A DNA stretch of 64,000 nt from Fodinibius salipaludis (GTDB lineage: Bacteria; Bacteroidota; Rhodothermia; Balneolales; Balneolaceae). Below are positions 7,712-17,513 of this stretch, one piece after another; position 1 is the first letter of the stretch; each line of letters starts with the position of its first letter. The translations under genes and the position numbers were made by a program. The notes beneath the pieces are model-generated. The model searched no databases. It was given only the letters and a program-made list of their open reading frames with translations, and was not told the DNA's origin. The stretch lies in assembly GCF_002287075.1 (NCBI RefSeq), contig NZ_NSKE01000003.1, positions 124,001 through 188,000 of the forward strand, given 5' to 3'.

Positions 7712-8011
7712 CTATTCCGAATTGTTTAATAACCGGTCAATGATAGTTGCCTTTCCCGGTTCCACATACATGCCGTAGGAAATGACCAAGAATCCCTTGT
7801 CCCCTGATTCAGTTGTGATGGCGTGTACGCTTGATTCACTCCCGGGGTCTGTTCCCTGATCAAAAGGGTGAGACTCGACGATGGTCAGTTCATCGGGGTT
7901 GAATTCTTTTTGTAATGACTTGCAAGTAATACAGTCATCTTCTAATTCAAAAATATTGGTATACCCTTGTTCCTTCAACGATTCAACGGCGTCGGCAAGA
8001 TCCTTGTACAT
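7712..8011 (-). CDS. Small conserved protein (family often labelled phosphoribosylpyrophosphate synthetase)
   Basis: A 99-residue soluble protein (MYKDLADAVESLKEQGYTNIFEL...). It matches a small Bacteroidota family by layout: helix, EDDCITCKSL with two cysteines, EFNPDELTIVESHPFDQGTDP, and a final VHAITTESGDKGFLVISYGMY. Databases often call this family phosphoribosylpyrophosphate synthetase, but at about 100 residues it cannot be that enzyme. A GTG three codons upstream (8020) is possible. The ATG at 8011 has GAGAGG eight bases before it and is preferred. The function is unknown. Confidence 0.65.
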   Translation of the reverse strand: MYKDLADAVESLKEQGYTNIFELEDDCITCKSLQKEFNPDELTIVESHPFDQGTDPGSESSVHAITTESGDKGFLVISYGMYVEPGKATIIDRLLNNSE

Positions 8012-8263
8012 AGTGACCACCTCTCAATATTTAATCACAATCTTATTTAAGGTGTAAGTATTTACATTTAAAACAAAATGTTAGAATTAGACGTATTTTT
8101 TTGAACGGGGTTAAAGATTACAGAGCTGCCTGTTGTACACTTTTGATATTACCCCCCCCCTTTCTTACCTATCATTTAGGATGTTTAAAAGCAACAAACA
8201 TACCGTCAAAATTACTACCGGACTGCTGATCTAACAGTCCCTTCTAAAACCGTAACCGGTTGG
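8012..8263. other. Intergenic stretch with a nine-C run
   Basis: No gene is supported. The segment holds a run of nine C at 8152-8160 and AT-rich DNA that leads into the NADH dehydrogenase remnant. It may be older decayed coding sequence. Confidence 0.4.
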
Positions 8264-8432
8264 TGAGCTTTGGCTATATGTGGCTTTTGTACACCTTTTC
8301 CAGCTGATCAACTATCGGAATCTTATTAAAACGATGTGGAACTGGACGACCGCTTATTTTACGGAGGATCAGTCACCGGGCATGATTGTACGTCCCACGG
8401 TAAGAGTTTATCCCAAAATAAAGCTACAGTAA
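8264..8432 (+). pseudogene. C-terminal remnant of type II NADH dehydrogenase
   Basis: From 8289 one frame reads VHLFQLINYRNLIKTMWNWT then AYFTEDQSPGMIV, ending at a TAA at 8430. This is the conserved membrane-binding tail of FAD-dependent NADH:quinone oxidoreductases (Ndh type), where FVHL-x-YRN and NW-x-YFT are standard. Just upstream, GCTTTGGCT and ATGTGGCTTTT fit the expected AWL-MWLF only if an extra T is removed and a missing T is added, so two small frameshifts are present. Nothing of the catalytic FAD and NAD domains remains. Confidence 0.6.
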
Positions 8433-8596
8433 AGAGCTCCTCGAGGAATTACGCCATTGAAAAGTCCTGCCCAAAGTAAGTTGCCAAGTCGTTTAAAAAA
8501 GTAGAAGACGGTTACCATGCTAACTCTTACTTCTTTACATTGGGACTACTAAATAAGCCCTATTATATCACTTGATTGGCCAAATTCATCTAAACC
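8433..8596. other. Short gap with possible decayed coding sequence
   Basis: Two short open pieces (reading KELLEELRHWKVLPK with one base change, and FKKVEDGYHANSYFFTLG) have protein-like composition, but stops or frame changes separate them. I cannot assign a family. The promoter of the transporter at 8597 must lie here or further upstream. Confidence 0.3.
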
Positions 8597-10054
8597 ATGC
8601 TGAAGCTACGTATTTTAAGTAGGTTAAAGCGGTTTTCGTTTGCGGATTCACGAACAGCTGCTAACAGATATATCAAAAAAATAAAGTGGCCGGTAACTCG
8701 TAATCTCACACTGCTTGTCTTAACAATATTAGGCAGTATTGGCATTGTTTATTTTTTAGCTCCTGCTGATCTTACTCCTTCTGCCAGACATGCTCTGTTC
8801 ATTTTATTAGTTGCCTCAGCTTTGTGGATATCAGAAGCCATTCCCCCCTTTGCGGTCAGTTTTTTAATTATCGGTCTGGCCGTATTTTTTCTTGAAAGCC
8901 CGGCCCCGCTTCATATAACTGAAGACTGGGAAAAGTATGTCAATACCTGGTCAAGTCCAGTTATTTGGATATTACTCGGTGGTTTTATTCTTGCCATGGG
9001 AGCACAAATCACGAAGTTTGATAGAAAGTTTTCGACTTTTATTCTTGAGAAATTTGGGGGACAACCCAACCGGCTTTTACTGGGAATTATGCTCACTACA
9101 GGTGTCTTGAGCATGTTTATTTCGAACACCGCCACTACGGCCATGATGCTTACCATTGTTATGCCGTTTTCGAAACGATATGGCAAACAGGAGCCTATTA
9201 TCAAAGCAATGATGTTGGGGATAGCTGCAGCAGCCACCACCGGTGGAATCGGTACGGTAATCGGAAGTTCGCCCAATGCCATAGCGCTTGGTATCCTTCA
9301 ATCAGCAGGCTATCAATTCACTTTTATTGATTGGATGATTCCGGGTATTCCTACGGCACTTATTCTTATTGTATTTTCTTGGTATGTTCTCACAAAAATT
9401 TATAGCACTGATCTAAAGCAGATCGATGTAATTATTGAAGAGGAATCCACACCCCGTGAACTGGCTGATCGCAATACCACTGAAAACCGGGTAATTGTAG
9501 TTTGTACATTTATTTTAACTGTTGGATTGTGGATGACATCCACTGTTCATATGATCCCGGTAGCAGTCGTTTCGCTTATTCCGATTGTAATTTTTACGGC
9601 AACTGGCATCATACAATCCGAAGAAATTAAGTGGATCCCCTGGGATACCCTGATACTGGTGGCAGGCGGACTTACGCTTGGCATTGCAATTAACGACTCC
9701 GGTCTGGCAAGCTGGCTTGTAGAAAAGATACCGGTATTTACCAATCCCATTATTTCTATTTTAATGATGGTTTTTATAACAAGCCTGGTATCCAACATAA
9801 TGAGCAATACAGCGGCGGCCAGCATTTTGATTCCCCTGGGTGCCATTCTGGTATCTCCGCCTTATGTGTTGGTGATGGTTGTGGCATTAGGTTTTGCGGC
9901 CTCAACTGCTTTGTTGCTGCCCATATCCACACCGCCCAATGCGCTAGTCTTTTCTACACAGTACCTTAAACAAGCCGATTTTCGATTTCTCGGTCTTTCA
10001 ATCACCGCCATTAGTCCGTTTTTGATCACACTGATACTATGGCTGACAATTTAG
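8597..10054 (+). CDS. DASS-family sodium:dicarboxylate/sulfate symporter
   Basis: A 485-residue inner-membrane transporter of the divalent anion:sodium symporter (SLC13) family. The two halves each carry the Ser-Asn-Thr sodium/substrate motif: SNTATTAMM at 176-184 and SNTAAASILIP near 403. The motif TPPNALVFST follows near the end. About eleven hydrophobic segments follow a basic cytosolic N-terminus of some 35 residues, which is longer than usual. Likely cargo is succinate-type dicarboxylates or sulfate, which the sequence alone does not settle. The Na/Pi cotransporter starts 32 bp after it, so both may be one sodium-driven anion-uptake operon. Confidence 0.9.
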   Translation: MLKLRILSRLKRFSFADSRTAANRYIKKIKWPVTRNLTLLVLTILGSIGIVYFLAPADLTPSARHALFILLVASALWISEAIPPFAVSFLIIGLAVFFLESPAPLHITEDWEKYVNTWSSPVIWILLGGFILAMGAQITKFDRKFSTFILEKFGGQPNRLLLGIMLTTGVLSMFISNTATTAMMLTIVMPFSKRYGKQEPIIKAMMLGIAAAATTGGIGTVIGSSPNAIALGILQSAGYQFTFIDWMIPGIPTALILIVFSWYVLTKIYSTDLKQIDVIIEEESTPRELADRNTTENRVIVVCTFILTVGLWMTSTVHMIPVAVVSLIPIVIFTATGIIQSEEIKWIPWDTLILVAGGLTLGIAINDSGLASWLVEKIPVFTNPIISILMMVFITSLVSNIMSNTAAASILIPLGAILVSPPYVLVMVVALGFAASTALLLPISTPPNALVFSTQYLKQADFRFLGLSITAISPFLITLILWLTI

Positions 10055-10086
10055 CAATAAAATTCTGAGTTAAGTCTTATACAACA

Positions 10087-11715
10087 ATGGAAACATTTAA
10101 CTTATGGAAATTGCTGGCGGGACTGGGGATCTTTTTGTTTGGCATTTTTCTGATGGAGGAATCCATCAAGGAACTTGCCGGCAAAGCGTTCAAAACCTTA
10201 ATACGCCGCTATACTGAGACCAAAATATCTTCAGTACTATCCGGTGCTCTGAGTACTTCGATATTACAGAGTAGCTCTGCTGTAAACCTCATGGTGTTAG
10301 CTTTTGTTGGGGCTGGAATTATGAGTTTAAATAATGCCATTGGTGTGATTCTTGGTGCAAATATTGGAACTACAATTACGGCATGGATTGTAGCATTTTT
10401 CGGATTTAAAATAAGCATCGAAAGCTTTGCACTTCCCTTAATAGCTATTGGTGGACTTGGATTTATAATCTTTTCCAGTGCTCCCCGCTATTTATATACC
10501 AGTAAGCTTTTAATTGGGTTTGGGTTACTGTTCCACGGGCTCGATTATATGAAAACAAGTGTAGATCAAATCACCCAAATTTTTGATATAACAATGTTGT
10601 CGGGATACAGTTTACTAATTTTCCTTTTAGTAGGAATTGTATTTACAGCTGTTATGCAGTCGAGTTCAGCAACCATTGCTCTTATCCTTTCCGGTATTTA
10701 CAGTGGGCTGATAGAATTTGAAGCTGGTGCCGCCATGGTTATAGGCGCTAATGTAGGTACAACGGTCACGGTTATGCTTGGGGCTTTGGGTGGTATCCCA
10801 ATAAAAAAGAGAGTTGCTATAGGTCATCTTGTTTTCAATATAGTTACTGGAATAGTGGTATTTTTATTGTTACCCGTATTGGTATGGGCTATACAAAATG
10901 GATTGGGGTGGAATCAAAATGCTATTATGGGAATCGCTATGTTCCATACTCTGTTTAATTTAATTGGGATTATTCTTTTCCTACCGTTCATTACAATATT
11001 TACGGATAAGCTGAATACACTCTTTCAGGAACCACGACAAATACTTACTCACTATATCCAAAATACATCACCAGAAGTATCAGATGCGGCCCTGGAAGCG
11101 TTTAAAAAAGAAATTCTACATCAATATGTTGAATCCCGATACTACTTAATCCGTTTATATAATTTGTCGCTGTCACTAAACCTAACCTATGTCGAGCAAC
11201 CTCCATTAAAATCCTTGATTCCTGGTTCAGTAGACAAAGTGTACGAACGTTTAAAAGAACTGCATGGAAATATTTTTGAATACTATTCCATGATTGATGG
11301 GAAACAGCTTGACGATACGGAGGCCGTAAGAATAGATCAGTATCTTAGAGCCAGCAGGAACATTATGAATGCGACTAAAAACTTAAAAGAAGTGCGTGAT
11401 GAGCTCGAACAGTTCGAGCTTTCGAGTAATACCTATTTGACTGAACAACTCTCCATTTTCCAACAAAGATTGGAGGAGTTATTTAATGATTTGGATCCCA
11501 TTGTTGAACAAAGAAGGGGTGATATTACGGATTTTAATCATGCTATTGATAGCGTAGATGATTATGATGTTAAATGTATTAATGAAAGTTCTCAGGCTAT
11601 AAAGAACCGAAAATTGAAGGATCTGGAAGCTACTTCTATGGTGATGACTAATAGACTTTTTACACAATCATGCCGCATGTTTGTGTTTGGTATCAAGGGA
11701 TTATTGAGTGAGTAA
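10087..11715 (+). CDS. Na/Pi cotransporter family protein with PhoU-like domain
   Basis: A 542-residue membrane protein. The transporter part (about 1-310) has the paired QSSSA motifs (61-65 and near 197) that mark the NptA/SLC34-like sodium-phosphate family. The C-terminal 200 residues are cytosolic and helical, like a PhoU domain, a common fusion in bacteria. It probably exports or balances phosphate with sodium. It follows the DASS gene closely. Its stop codon is only nine bases before the second MscS remnant begins, which suggests an old recombination joint right behind the gene. Confidence 0.92.
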   Translation: METFNLWKLLAGLGIFLFGIFLMEESIKELAGKAFKTLIRRYTETKISSVLSGALSTSILQSSSAVNLMVLAFVGAGIMSLNNAIGVILGANIGTTITAWIVAFFGFKISIESFALPLIAIGGLGFIIFSSAPRYLYTSKLLIGFGLLFHGLDYMKTSVDQITQIFDITMLSGYSLLIFLLVGIVFTAVMQSSSATIALILSGIYSGLIEFEAGAAMVIGANVGTTVTVMLGALGGIPIKKRVAIGHLVFNIVTGIVVFLLLPVLVWAIQNGLGWNQNAIMGIAMFHTLFNLIGIILFLPFITIFTDKLNTLFQEPRQILTHYIQNTSPEVSDAALEAFKKEILHQYVESRYYLIRLYNLSLSLNLTYVEQPPLKSLIPGSVDKVYERLKELHGNIFEYYSMIDGKQLDDTEAVRIDQYLRASRNIMNATKNLKEVRDELEQFELSSNTYLTEQLSIFQQRLEELFNDLDPIVEQRRGDITDFNHAIDSVDDYDVKCINESSQAIKNRKLKDLEATSMVMTNRLFTQSCRMFVFGIKGLLSE

Positions 11716-11723
11716 AAAGCAAT

Positions 11724-12286
11724 AAGGAGCTGATTCTTTGTGTTACCGGATCTATTCTGAAGACCGGTGCCGGCTCATTTAATATTGGAGACCGTATTCA
11801 GACTAAGGATTTCGGGGGTGATGTCATTGATCAAAACCTGCTTGCCACGACCATTCTGGAGATAGGACCGGGAAAGAAGATTACTCACCAGCGAATGGGG
11901 CGGATGATAGTTATTCCGAATTCATTATTTGTTTCAGAACCTGTTATCAATGAGAGTTGTACTAACGATTATATACTTCATGTGTTCACTATACCGCTAA
12001 AACGTGAAAATGATCGGCGTGGGGCGCAAGAGATATTTCTTGAATCCGCCAACCGTCATTGCAAGCCGTATCCTGAGGAGCGCGCAAGCATATGAAATGT
12101 CTTAGTGAGGAACGAGGGGTTGATATGCCAACGGTAGAGCCACGGGCAACGATTCAGGTTCTTGTGGCTGGTGAAGTTTATCTGATCATACGAATTCCGG
12201 GAAAGTCAGGCCAGCGTAGTTATATTGAGCAATGCATTTTATCCGATGTTTTGAGCGACAATGATTTTGCAGCCGAGAGTAACTAA
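11724..12286 (+). pseudogene. MscS-family channel, 5'-truncated and frameshifted (sister of 1314)
   Basis: The frame opens at 11724 with KELILCVTGSILKTGAG, then FNIGDRIQTKDFGGDVIDQ and MGRMIVIPNSLFVSEPVINE, the pore and beta domain of MscS. It continues to about 12060, where the frame breaks and the tail resumes in another frame (VEPRATIQVLVAGEVYLIIR to the TAA at 12284). No start codon or membrane segments before the pore are present. It keeps the middle section that the copy at 1314 has lost, while that copy keeps the N-terminus that this one lacks. Confidence 0.85.
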
Positions 12287-12599
12287 AAAGAATCAGAAAA
12301 TCAGAGTGGCCAATAGGAATCCGAAGTAAACTCAACGCAGGCAGGGTCCCCTATATTTTCTGATAGGCAATCGAATGTTGAGTAAGTGGCTGCCACGGCC
12401 TTTACCGGGAGAAATGCAGCGGTACTCGAACTTCTCCTGGCGACGTATGAATGTTATGGCCTATAGGCTTTCCAAAGCGTGCCTCTTTTAAAGTAGATTA
12501 ATGCTTGGATAGTAGTACCACATTTGTCGTTATCTCATGCATTTGTTAAGTATATATATCGAATATTATTTCAATTTTACTACCTTACATTTATTACAT
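12287..12599. other. Gap upstream of the M20 peptidase
   Basis: Mostly non-coding. A 38-codon frame at 12375-12491 has protein-like composition (MLSKWLPRPLPGEMQRYSNF and on) but no recognised family. It could be a decayed gene end. The promoter of the peptidase gene should lie in 12490-12599. Confidence 0.35.
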
Positions 12600-14057
12600 A
12601 TGAAATATTCCCATTGTGTTTGGTTTATAGTAGTCAGTATTCTGGTTAGTTCATGTGCTTCAACAAAAAAGCCCAGCCAAAAACATGCTGGATCAATTCA
12701 TTCGTATGATCTTAGTGAAGAGGGGGTAATTAAGCGATTAAGTAAAAGTATCCGACATGAAACGGTCTCGCTGGAAGATACTTCAGAGATTAATTATAAG
12801 GCTTACGAAGATTTTATTGATTTCTTGGAGGTAGAATATCCAAGTATTCACGATAATATCGAACGTGAACGTATTGGTCAGTATAGTTTACTTTACAAAT
12901 GGGAGGGAAGTAACAGCGGACTAAAGCCGGCGATGATGATAGGGCATTATGATGTAGTGCCGGTAAAATATGGTGATGATACATTATGGCAATACCCTCC
13001 ATTTTCCGGTGAAGTTGAAGACGGTTTTGTATGGGGGCGTGGTGCCCTCGATGATAAGAGTGGGGTAATGTCAACAATGGAGGCGCTGGAATATTTGACA
13101 GAGCAGGGGTTCCAGCCGGAGCGTACCTTTTACATTGCGCTACATCATGATGAAGAGGTAGGCGGAGTTCGTGGAGCGCAACAAATAGCAGAACATTTAA
13201 AAGAACAGGATATAGAATTGGCGTATTTGGTTGATGAGGGGTTGCCCATTGCTGAAGAAATTCTCGAGAATGTAGAGGTTCCCCTGGCAATGATCGGAGT
13301 GGCTTCCAAAGGATCCATCAACATTGAGCTTAGATATACGCAGGATGGGGGACATTCATCGATGCCGACGCGTTCTTCGGTAATTGGAACGCTTAGCAGG
13401 GCTGTCAATCGCATTGAACGTAAGCCGATGAAAGCAAGCTATCGCGGATTAATTGTTGATACCTTTGAACCGCTTATTCCCTATATGACATATACGCAGC
13501 GGTTGGCGTTTAACAATACCTGGTTATTCAGGGGAATTATCAAAAGTAAACTGAGTAAAAATCCCGCCACGAATGCAGCGTTGCGTACTACTGCAGCCAA
13601 AACGATCTTTGAGGCGGGCTTCAAGGAAAATGTATTGCCCGTAGAGGGAAGGGTAATTATCAACTTTAGGATACATCCGAATGATAATGTTGAAGATGTG
13701 GTAGCATACGTACGTGATAGAATTAATAATGATAATATAGAGGTCCGCGTATTAGATCGGGCACGTAACCCATCTCCGGTTTCCAGTACAGGGGCGGCCC
13801 CCTACCAAATGCTGAAAAAGACCATTGAAGAATCATTCAGCCAGGTACTGGTTTCCCCATCCCTTTTTATTGCCGCCAGCGATGCCCGCCATTTCCATGA
13901 TTTAACGTCTAATATTTATCGCTTTCGTCCCATTCGCGCCCGCCACGAAGACCGTTCCAGGGTCCATGGCATTGATGAACGAATAAGTGTAGATAATTAT
14001 ATGGAGATGATAGAGTTTCAAATACGTCTGATTAAAAATGGGGCATCAGAGCTGTAG
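12600..14057 (+). CDS. M20-family metallopeptidase lipoprotein
   Basis: A 485-residue zinc peptidase of the M20/CPS1-PM20D1 type. The N-terminus is a lipoprotein signal ending in LVSSCAS, with the lipidated Cys at about 19, so it should be membrane-anchored in the periplasm. Metal-site motifs are in the standard order: GHYDVVPV (His ligand and the flanking Asp), WGRGALDDKSG (bridging Asp), HHDEEVGG (general base Glu and ligand Glu), LVDEG and, near the end, AASDARHF. The dimerisation domain sits between. The frame is open from 12537, but the ATG at 12600 starts a proper lipoprotein signal. It probably acts as a carboxypeptidase or N-acyl amino acid hydrolase. Confidence 0.88.
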   Translation: MKYSHCVWFIVVSILVSSCASTKKPSQKHAGSIHSYDLSEEGVIKRLSKSIRHETVSLEDTSEINYKAYEDFIDFLEVEYPSIHDNIERERIGQYSLLYKWEGSNSGLKPAMMIGHYDVVPVKYGDDTLWQYPPFSGEVEDGFVWGRGALDDKSGVMSTMEALEYLTEQGFQPERTFYIALHHDEEVGGVRGAQQIAEHLKEQDIELAYLVDEGLPIAEEILENVEVPLAMIGVASKGSINIELRYTQDGGHSSMPTRSSVIGTLSRAVNRIERKPMKASYRGLIVDTFEPLIPYMTYTQRLAFNNTWLFRGIIKSKLSKNPATNAALRTTAAKTIFEAGFKENVLPVEGRVIINFRIHPNDNVEDVVAYVRDRINNDNIEVRVLDRARNPSPVSSTGAAPYQMLKKTIEESFSQVLVSPSLFIAASDARHFHDLTSNIYRFRPIRARHEDRSRVHGIDERISVDNYMEMIEFQIRLIKNGASEL

Positions 14058-14258
14058 ATAGGTTTTTTGGGGAAGGGTAAGATAAAGTCACCGCACCTTA
14101 CAGATAAACCCGTTGTGGGCTTTGATGTATCCGGTGCCACTATCTCAAATAAATAAGGTTTCGTTCTTTGATTTGTGAAACTGATATGAAAATGTGAGAT
14201 GACTTTAATATTCCATTACCATCATTTAAACATCAGCTAAGAAGAAAAGCTATCCCCG

Positions 14259-16226
14259 TTAATAAGTGGTCATAACAACCAGTTTGCCATTTTTGGGGCT
14301 GAGATCTATCTTTTGATTAAGAGAGGGATTCAATTGAAGTGACGTTTGGCCGGTATGTGAATCATTTTGGAAATATACTCCAAGAGCTGTTTCACCATAT
14401 TCGGCGGCAATTTTTCTAAGCTCAGAGAATTTTAGGCTTTCTTGATCTAACTCATAATCCTCGGGATCCCGGAAGATAATTTCAGCACCACCTACCGTGA
14501 ATAGTTCATTATAGATGGTGTGGAGTTCTCGACGAAGGGCAACCTGTGCAAGAAGGTGACTTAAGATCATAGGACTGATGATCACTTCATTGTCATAACC
14601 GGACATAAGAACTTCATTATCGGGATCAGAAAGCTCAAGTAAAATCTGGGGATTGCTTTCTTCCTGTTTCAGAATTTCTTCCAGAAGGATATACCCTACA
14701 ATCGATCGGGCATCAGCCTCTTCATTTTCCAGACGTTCACTGTTTGCTAAAATAATATTATCATATCCAGCAGGGTTAATCCACTGTAATTCTGTTTCTG
14801 TTACAAAATCGCTTTCAATTTGTGTATAAGTAACATTGGATGAAGAAAGACCAAACAATTCCATTGCTTTGTTACGTTTATCCGCAGGGGTGACCGAAAC
14901 AATATCAACTTCATATTTTTCTTTTTTGTAGGTGCTAAACTCGTTAATCAAAGCAGGAATTCGGTGGTTCCATCCCAAAATAAGTACGTTTTTGTCGACT
15001 GATACCTCCCGATGTTTGAGCGGTTCTTTTTTTGAGGTTCGATGCTCAATTTGCAAATGGGAAGCAGAAATTATTTCCTTGCAGTCAGTGTCCTCAAAGG
15101 AGCGAGCCATAAATACCAGTCGGTCGTTGTTTTTAACTTCAAAATCACCAGGCATGTTTAAATAAGGAACAAGATCATTATTTTCCCGTCTGACAACTCC
15201 GATTATGATGGTATTGGGAAACGAGGGAGCCAGTTCGGCCAGTGTTTTTCCTATCGTTTCTGGATGTTCTCTTACAAAAATATTATTGCTTTTGCTGCGT
15301 GAAAGAAGCTGGTTATATACATCAGATAATTGTGGATGACGTACATTCTGGGCAATCAGACGACTGATAATAGAGTCACTGGCAATTGCTTCGAGGGGTC
15401 CAGCATAGGCGCGGTGAGCAGCTCTTCGCTTTCGTTCGTCCTGTATTTCAGCAACAACAAATGGCAGTGACGATTTTTGTTTTGTCTTTGGATGTTCATT
15501 GAGCGACAACAATGTCTTAATTGTTTCCACATCGGAATTAATTAAGTCCTGCGGCCCGGTAGAATGACTCGGTATAATGATCGCAGATGCCCGTGAGCTA
15601 TCCACCCGTTCAAGATGTTCGTTGTCCAGTGGCGTGCCTGATCGAAGAATAATATCATGTGCGCGTTTGCCAATTAGCTCATCATCCTTAAGTTCTTGCA
15701 ATCGATCCGGAGTGACATCGTCAGCTAAAATGATCAGTTGCAAGTTTCTGGAACCCACCCTCTTTAAGAAACGTTTGAGCCGAACAACAGACTGGAACAA
15801 TTCACCGGCTATCGGAATGGTGCGATTTGTCCAGCCCAGAATCAGGATGTGATTTTCAGCTGCAATAGGTGTTAAACCTTGTTCCAGGTTTCGCATTTTA
15901 CTGTGGAGCCATGTTGTTATAATTGCAACTAAGGCACCGAGAAAAACGACATATCCGGCAACGGTAATTATGGTTGATATGATGCGCCTCCATGCGCCCT
16001 CATCATCTCCCAGGTACCCGGGATCCGAAAGTCGAAGAAATGCCCACCAAATAGACTCTCCGAGATCATCAAGTGGTTCTCCGGTTGGCAGTACCAGTAT
16101 GCCGCCGATTATAGATATAAGTCCTATAAGTGCAGCTACAAATAGTAGTTGGTAATGAGCTCCCTTTACAAACTGGCGCTCCAAAAAATATTTAAAGCGT
16201 TCAGTCAGGCGGAATCCTTTCTTCAT
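14259..16226 (-). CDS. CASTOR/POLLUX-type ion channel with RCK domains
   Basis: A 655-residue membrane protein. A short basic N-terminus leads to one membrane helix (about 27-46), a pore loop with the family filter-like stretch LRLSDPGYLGDD, and a second helix (about 85-107). Two large RCK-type Rossmann domains follow (NHILILGWTNR and KNVLILGWNHR mark their first strands). This is the layout of CASTOR/POLLUX (DMI1) cation channels, whose bacterial members are usually listed as potassium transporter TrkA. It likely conducts K+ or Ca2+ under control of cytosolic ligands. It is divergent from the DUF481 gene across a 346-bp gap. Confidence 0.85.
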   Translation of the reverse strand: MKKGFRLTERFKYFLERQFVKGAHYQLLFVAALIGLISIIGGILVLPTGEPLDDLGESIWWAFLRLSDPGYLGDDEGAWRRIISTIITVAGYVVFLGALVAIITTWLHSKMRNLEQGLTPIAAENHILILGWTNRTIPIAGELFQSVVRLKRFLKRVGSRNLQLIILADDVTPDRLQELKDDELIGKRAHDIILRSGTPLDNEHLERVDSSRASAIIIPSHSTGPQDLINSDVETIKTLLSLNEHPKTKQKSSLPFVVAEIQDERKRRAAHRAYAGPLEAIASDSIISRLIAQNVRHPQLSDVYNQLLSRSKSNNIFVREHPETIGKTLAELAPSFPNTIIIGVVRRENNDLVPYLNMPGDFEVKNNDRLVFMARSFEDTDCKEIISASHLQIEHRTSKKEPLKHREVSVDKNVLILGWNHRIPALINEFSTYKKEKYEVDIVSVTPADKRNKAMELFGLSSSNVTYTQIESDFVTETELQWINPAGYDNIILANSERLENEEADARSIVGYILLEEILKQEESNPQILLELSDPDNEVLMSGYDNEVIISPMILSHLLAQVALRRELHTIYNELFTVGGAEIIFRDPEDYELDQESLKFSELRKIAAEYGETALGVYFQNDSHTGQTSLQLNPSLNQKIDLSPKNGKLVVMTTY

Positions 16227-16572
16227 TAAAACAGGTCATTTTGTTAATTATTACCTTTTGAGAATAACGTTCAACGCCCGCAACTTACTAAATAAGAATC
16301 TAACATATTTATTTACCTTGCTTTTCGTGAGTTCTATGGTATCGAATTATAAACAAATCGTAAAACACCGCTGCGTAACATTAATCACTTGAACTGGCTT
16401 GCACTCTAAAAAGTATATGATAATTTATCTCAGGCAAGAGATTTTTAAAGAATGCTGACGAGCATCATACATAGCTCTGATGAAACTAGATGCTGAATCT
16501 AATTAAGAAGATATACGAACTCAAAATATACTACCAATAAATTTTTACACCGAAGACGAAAAGTACTCCATT
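16227..16572. other. Divergent intergenic region
   Basis: No gene is seen. The 346 bp between the channel (minus strand) and the DUF481 gene (plus strand) is AT-rich and must hold both promoters. No clear TAnnTTTG box or palindrome was found. Confidence 0.5.
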
Positions 16573-17355
16573 ATGGGAAAAATTATTAACGGTATCCTGC
16601 TCTTTACGGCAATTCTACTATTGCAAACCCCCAAAGCCCAATCCCAGACTATTGTAAACGTTGAAAAGTTACAGGCTCAGGCCAAACCCGGTTGGTTCGC
16701 CGGCTTGTCGGCTGATTTTGACCTTGAGAAAGGGAATTCGGAGGTATTGGAGATTGAAGGGCAATCTATTATCGGATACGAGCAGCGCAGGCATGCCATC
16801 AAGCTTTTTACAGGGCTTAGGTTTTTAAGTGAGGATCAAAACACCATTACCTCAAGAAGTTTTTTGCAGCTTCGATATAACTATATATTCAACAACAGAT
16901 ATAGAACGTTTTCTTTTTATCAATATCAGCAAAATAAAGATTTGATTTTGAAAAGTCGCCAGCTTATCGGAGCGGGTCTCCGAAGAAAATTCGGTACTGC
17001 TGAAACCCTTGATCTTCACCTCGGAGCGGGGTTAATGTATGAGGACGAAAAATTGGACGAAGAGCAATTATTTCCGGATGAAGCTTCGAATACAAATGTA
17101 CTCCGTTTAAATGCCATAGCATTTTTTTCTCATCAAATAGGAACGAACAGCACTCTTTTAAACTCAACCTATTATCAGCCGGCAGTCTCTGATTTCAGTG
17201 ATTTCCGATTGCTGAATGAAATGAGTCTGGAAGTAGCGATAAAGGAATATTTAGATCTGACTTTTTCCTTTGTTTGGCGTTATGATAATAATCCTCCCCA
17301 AATTTTAAAGAAGTCTGATATTAATATTACCTCCGGTTTAACCATACATTTGTAA
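16573..17355 (+). CDS. DUF481 outer-membrane protein
   Basis: A 260-residue protein with a signal peptide (cleavage near residue 24, after KAQSQ). Repeated beta strands with alternating hydrophobic residues and a closing aromatic-rich strand are typical of an outer-membrane barrel. GWFAGLSADFDLEKGNSEVL near the mature N-terminus fits DUF481 proteins (YdiY type), sometimes salt-induced. The function of the family is unknown. Confidence 0.75.
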   Translation: MGKIINGILLFTAILLLQTPKAQSQTIVNVEKLQAQAKPGWFAGLSADFDLEKGNSEVLEIEGQSIIGYEQRRHAIKLFTGLRFLSEDQNTITSRSFLQLRYNYIFNNRYRTFSFYQYQQNKDLILKSRQLIGAGLRRKFGTAETLDLHLGAGLMYEDEKLDEEQLFPDEASNTNVLRLNAIAFFSHQIGTNSTLLNSTYYQPAVSDFSDFRLLNEMSLEVAIKEYLDLTFSFVWRYDNNPPQILKKSDINITSGLTIHL

Positions 17356-17513
17356 AAGGATTACCTGTATTTCTCACAAAGAGAAATTTTTAAAAGATCT
17401 ACATGCTGATTTATCAATGCGTTAGTTTAATGGATAAGAAAATCTAATCTGGGTTATATCTTCTGAACTTTACCGGCAATTTCCTGTTCCAGCATAGTGT
17501 CAGATGGAATTCG
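17356..17513. other. Short non-coding stretch
   Basis: No gene or terminator with a clear hairpin was recognised between the DUF481 gene and the COG3014 fragment at 17521. Confidence 0.4.

Noticed and set aside
8152-8160. Nine-C run as a phase-variation switch
   Set aside because: It is not inside or just before any intact gene, so it is more likely part of decayed DNA.
12814-13290. 158-codon frame on the minus strand
   Set aside because: Antisense to the M20 peptidase, whose metal-site motifs are on the plus strand in the same place.
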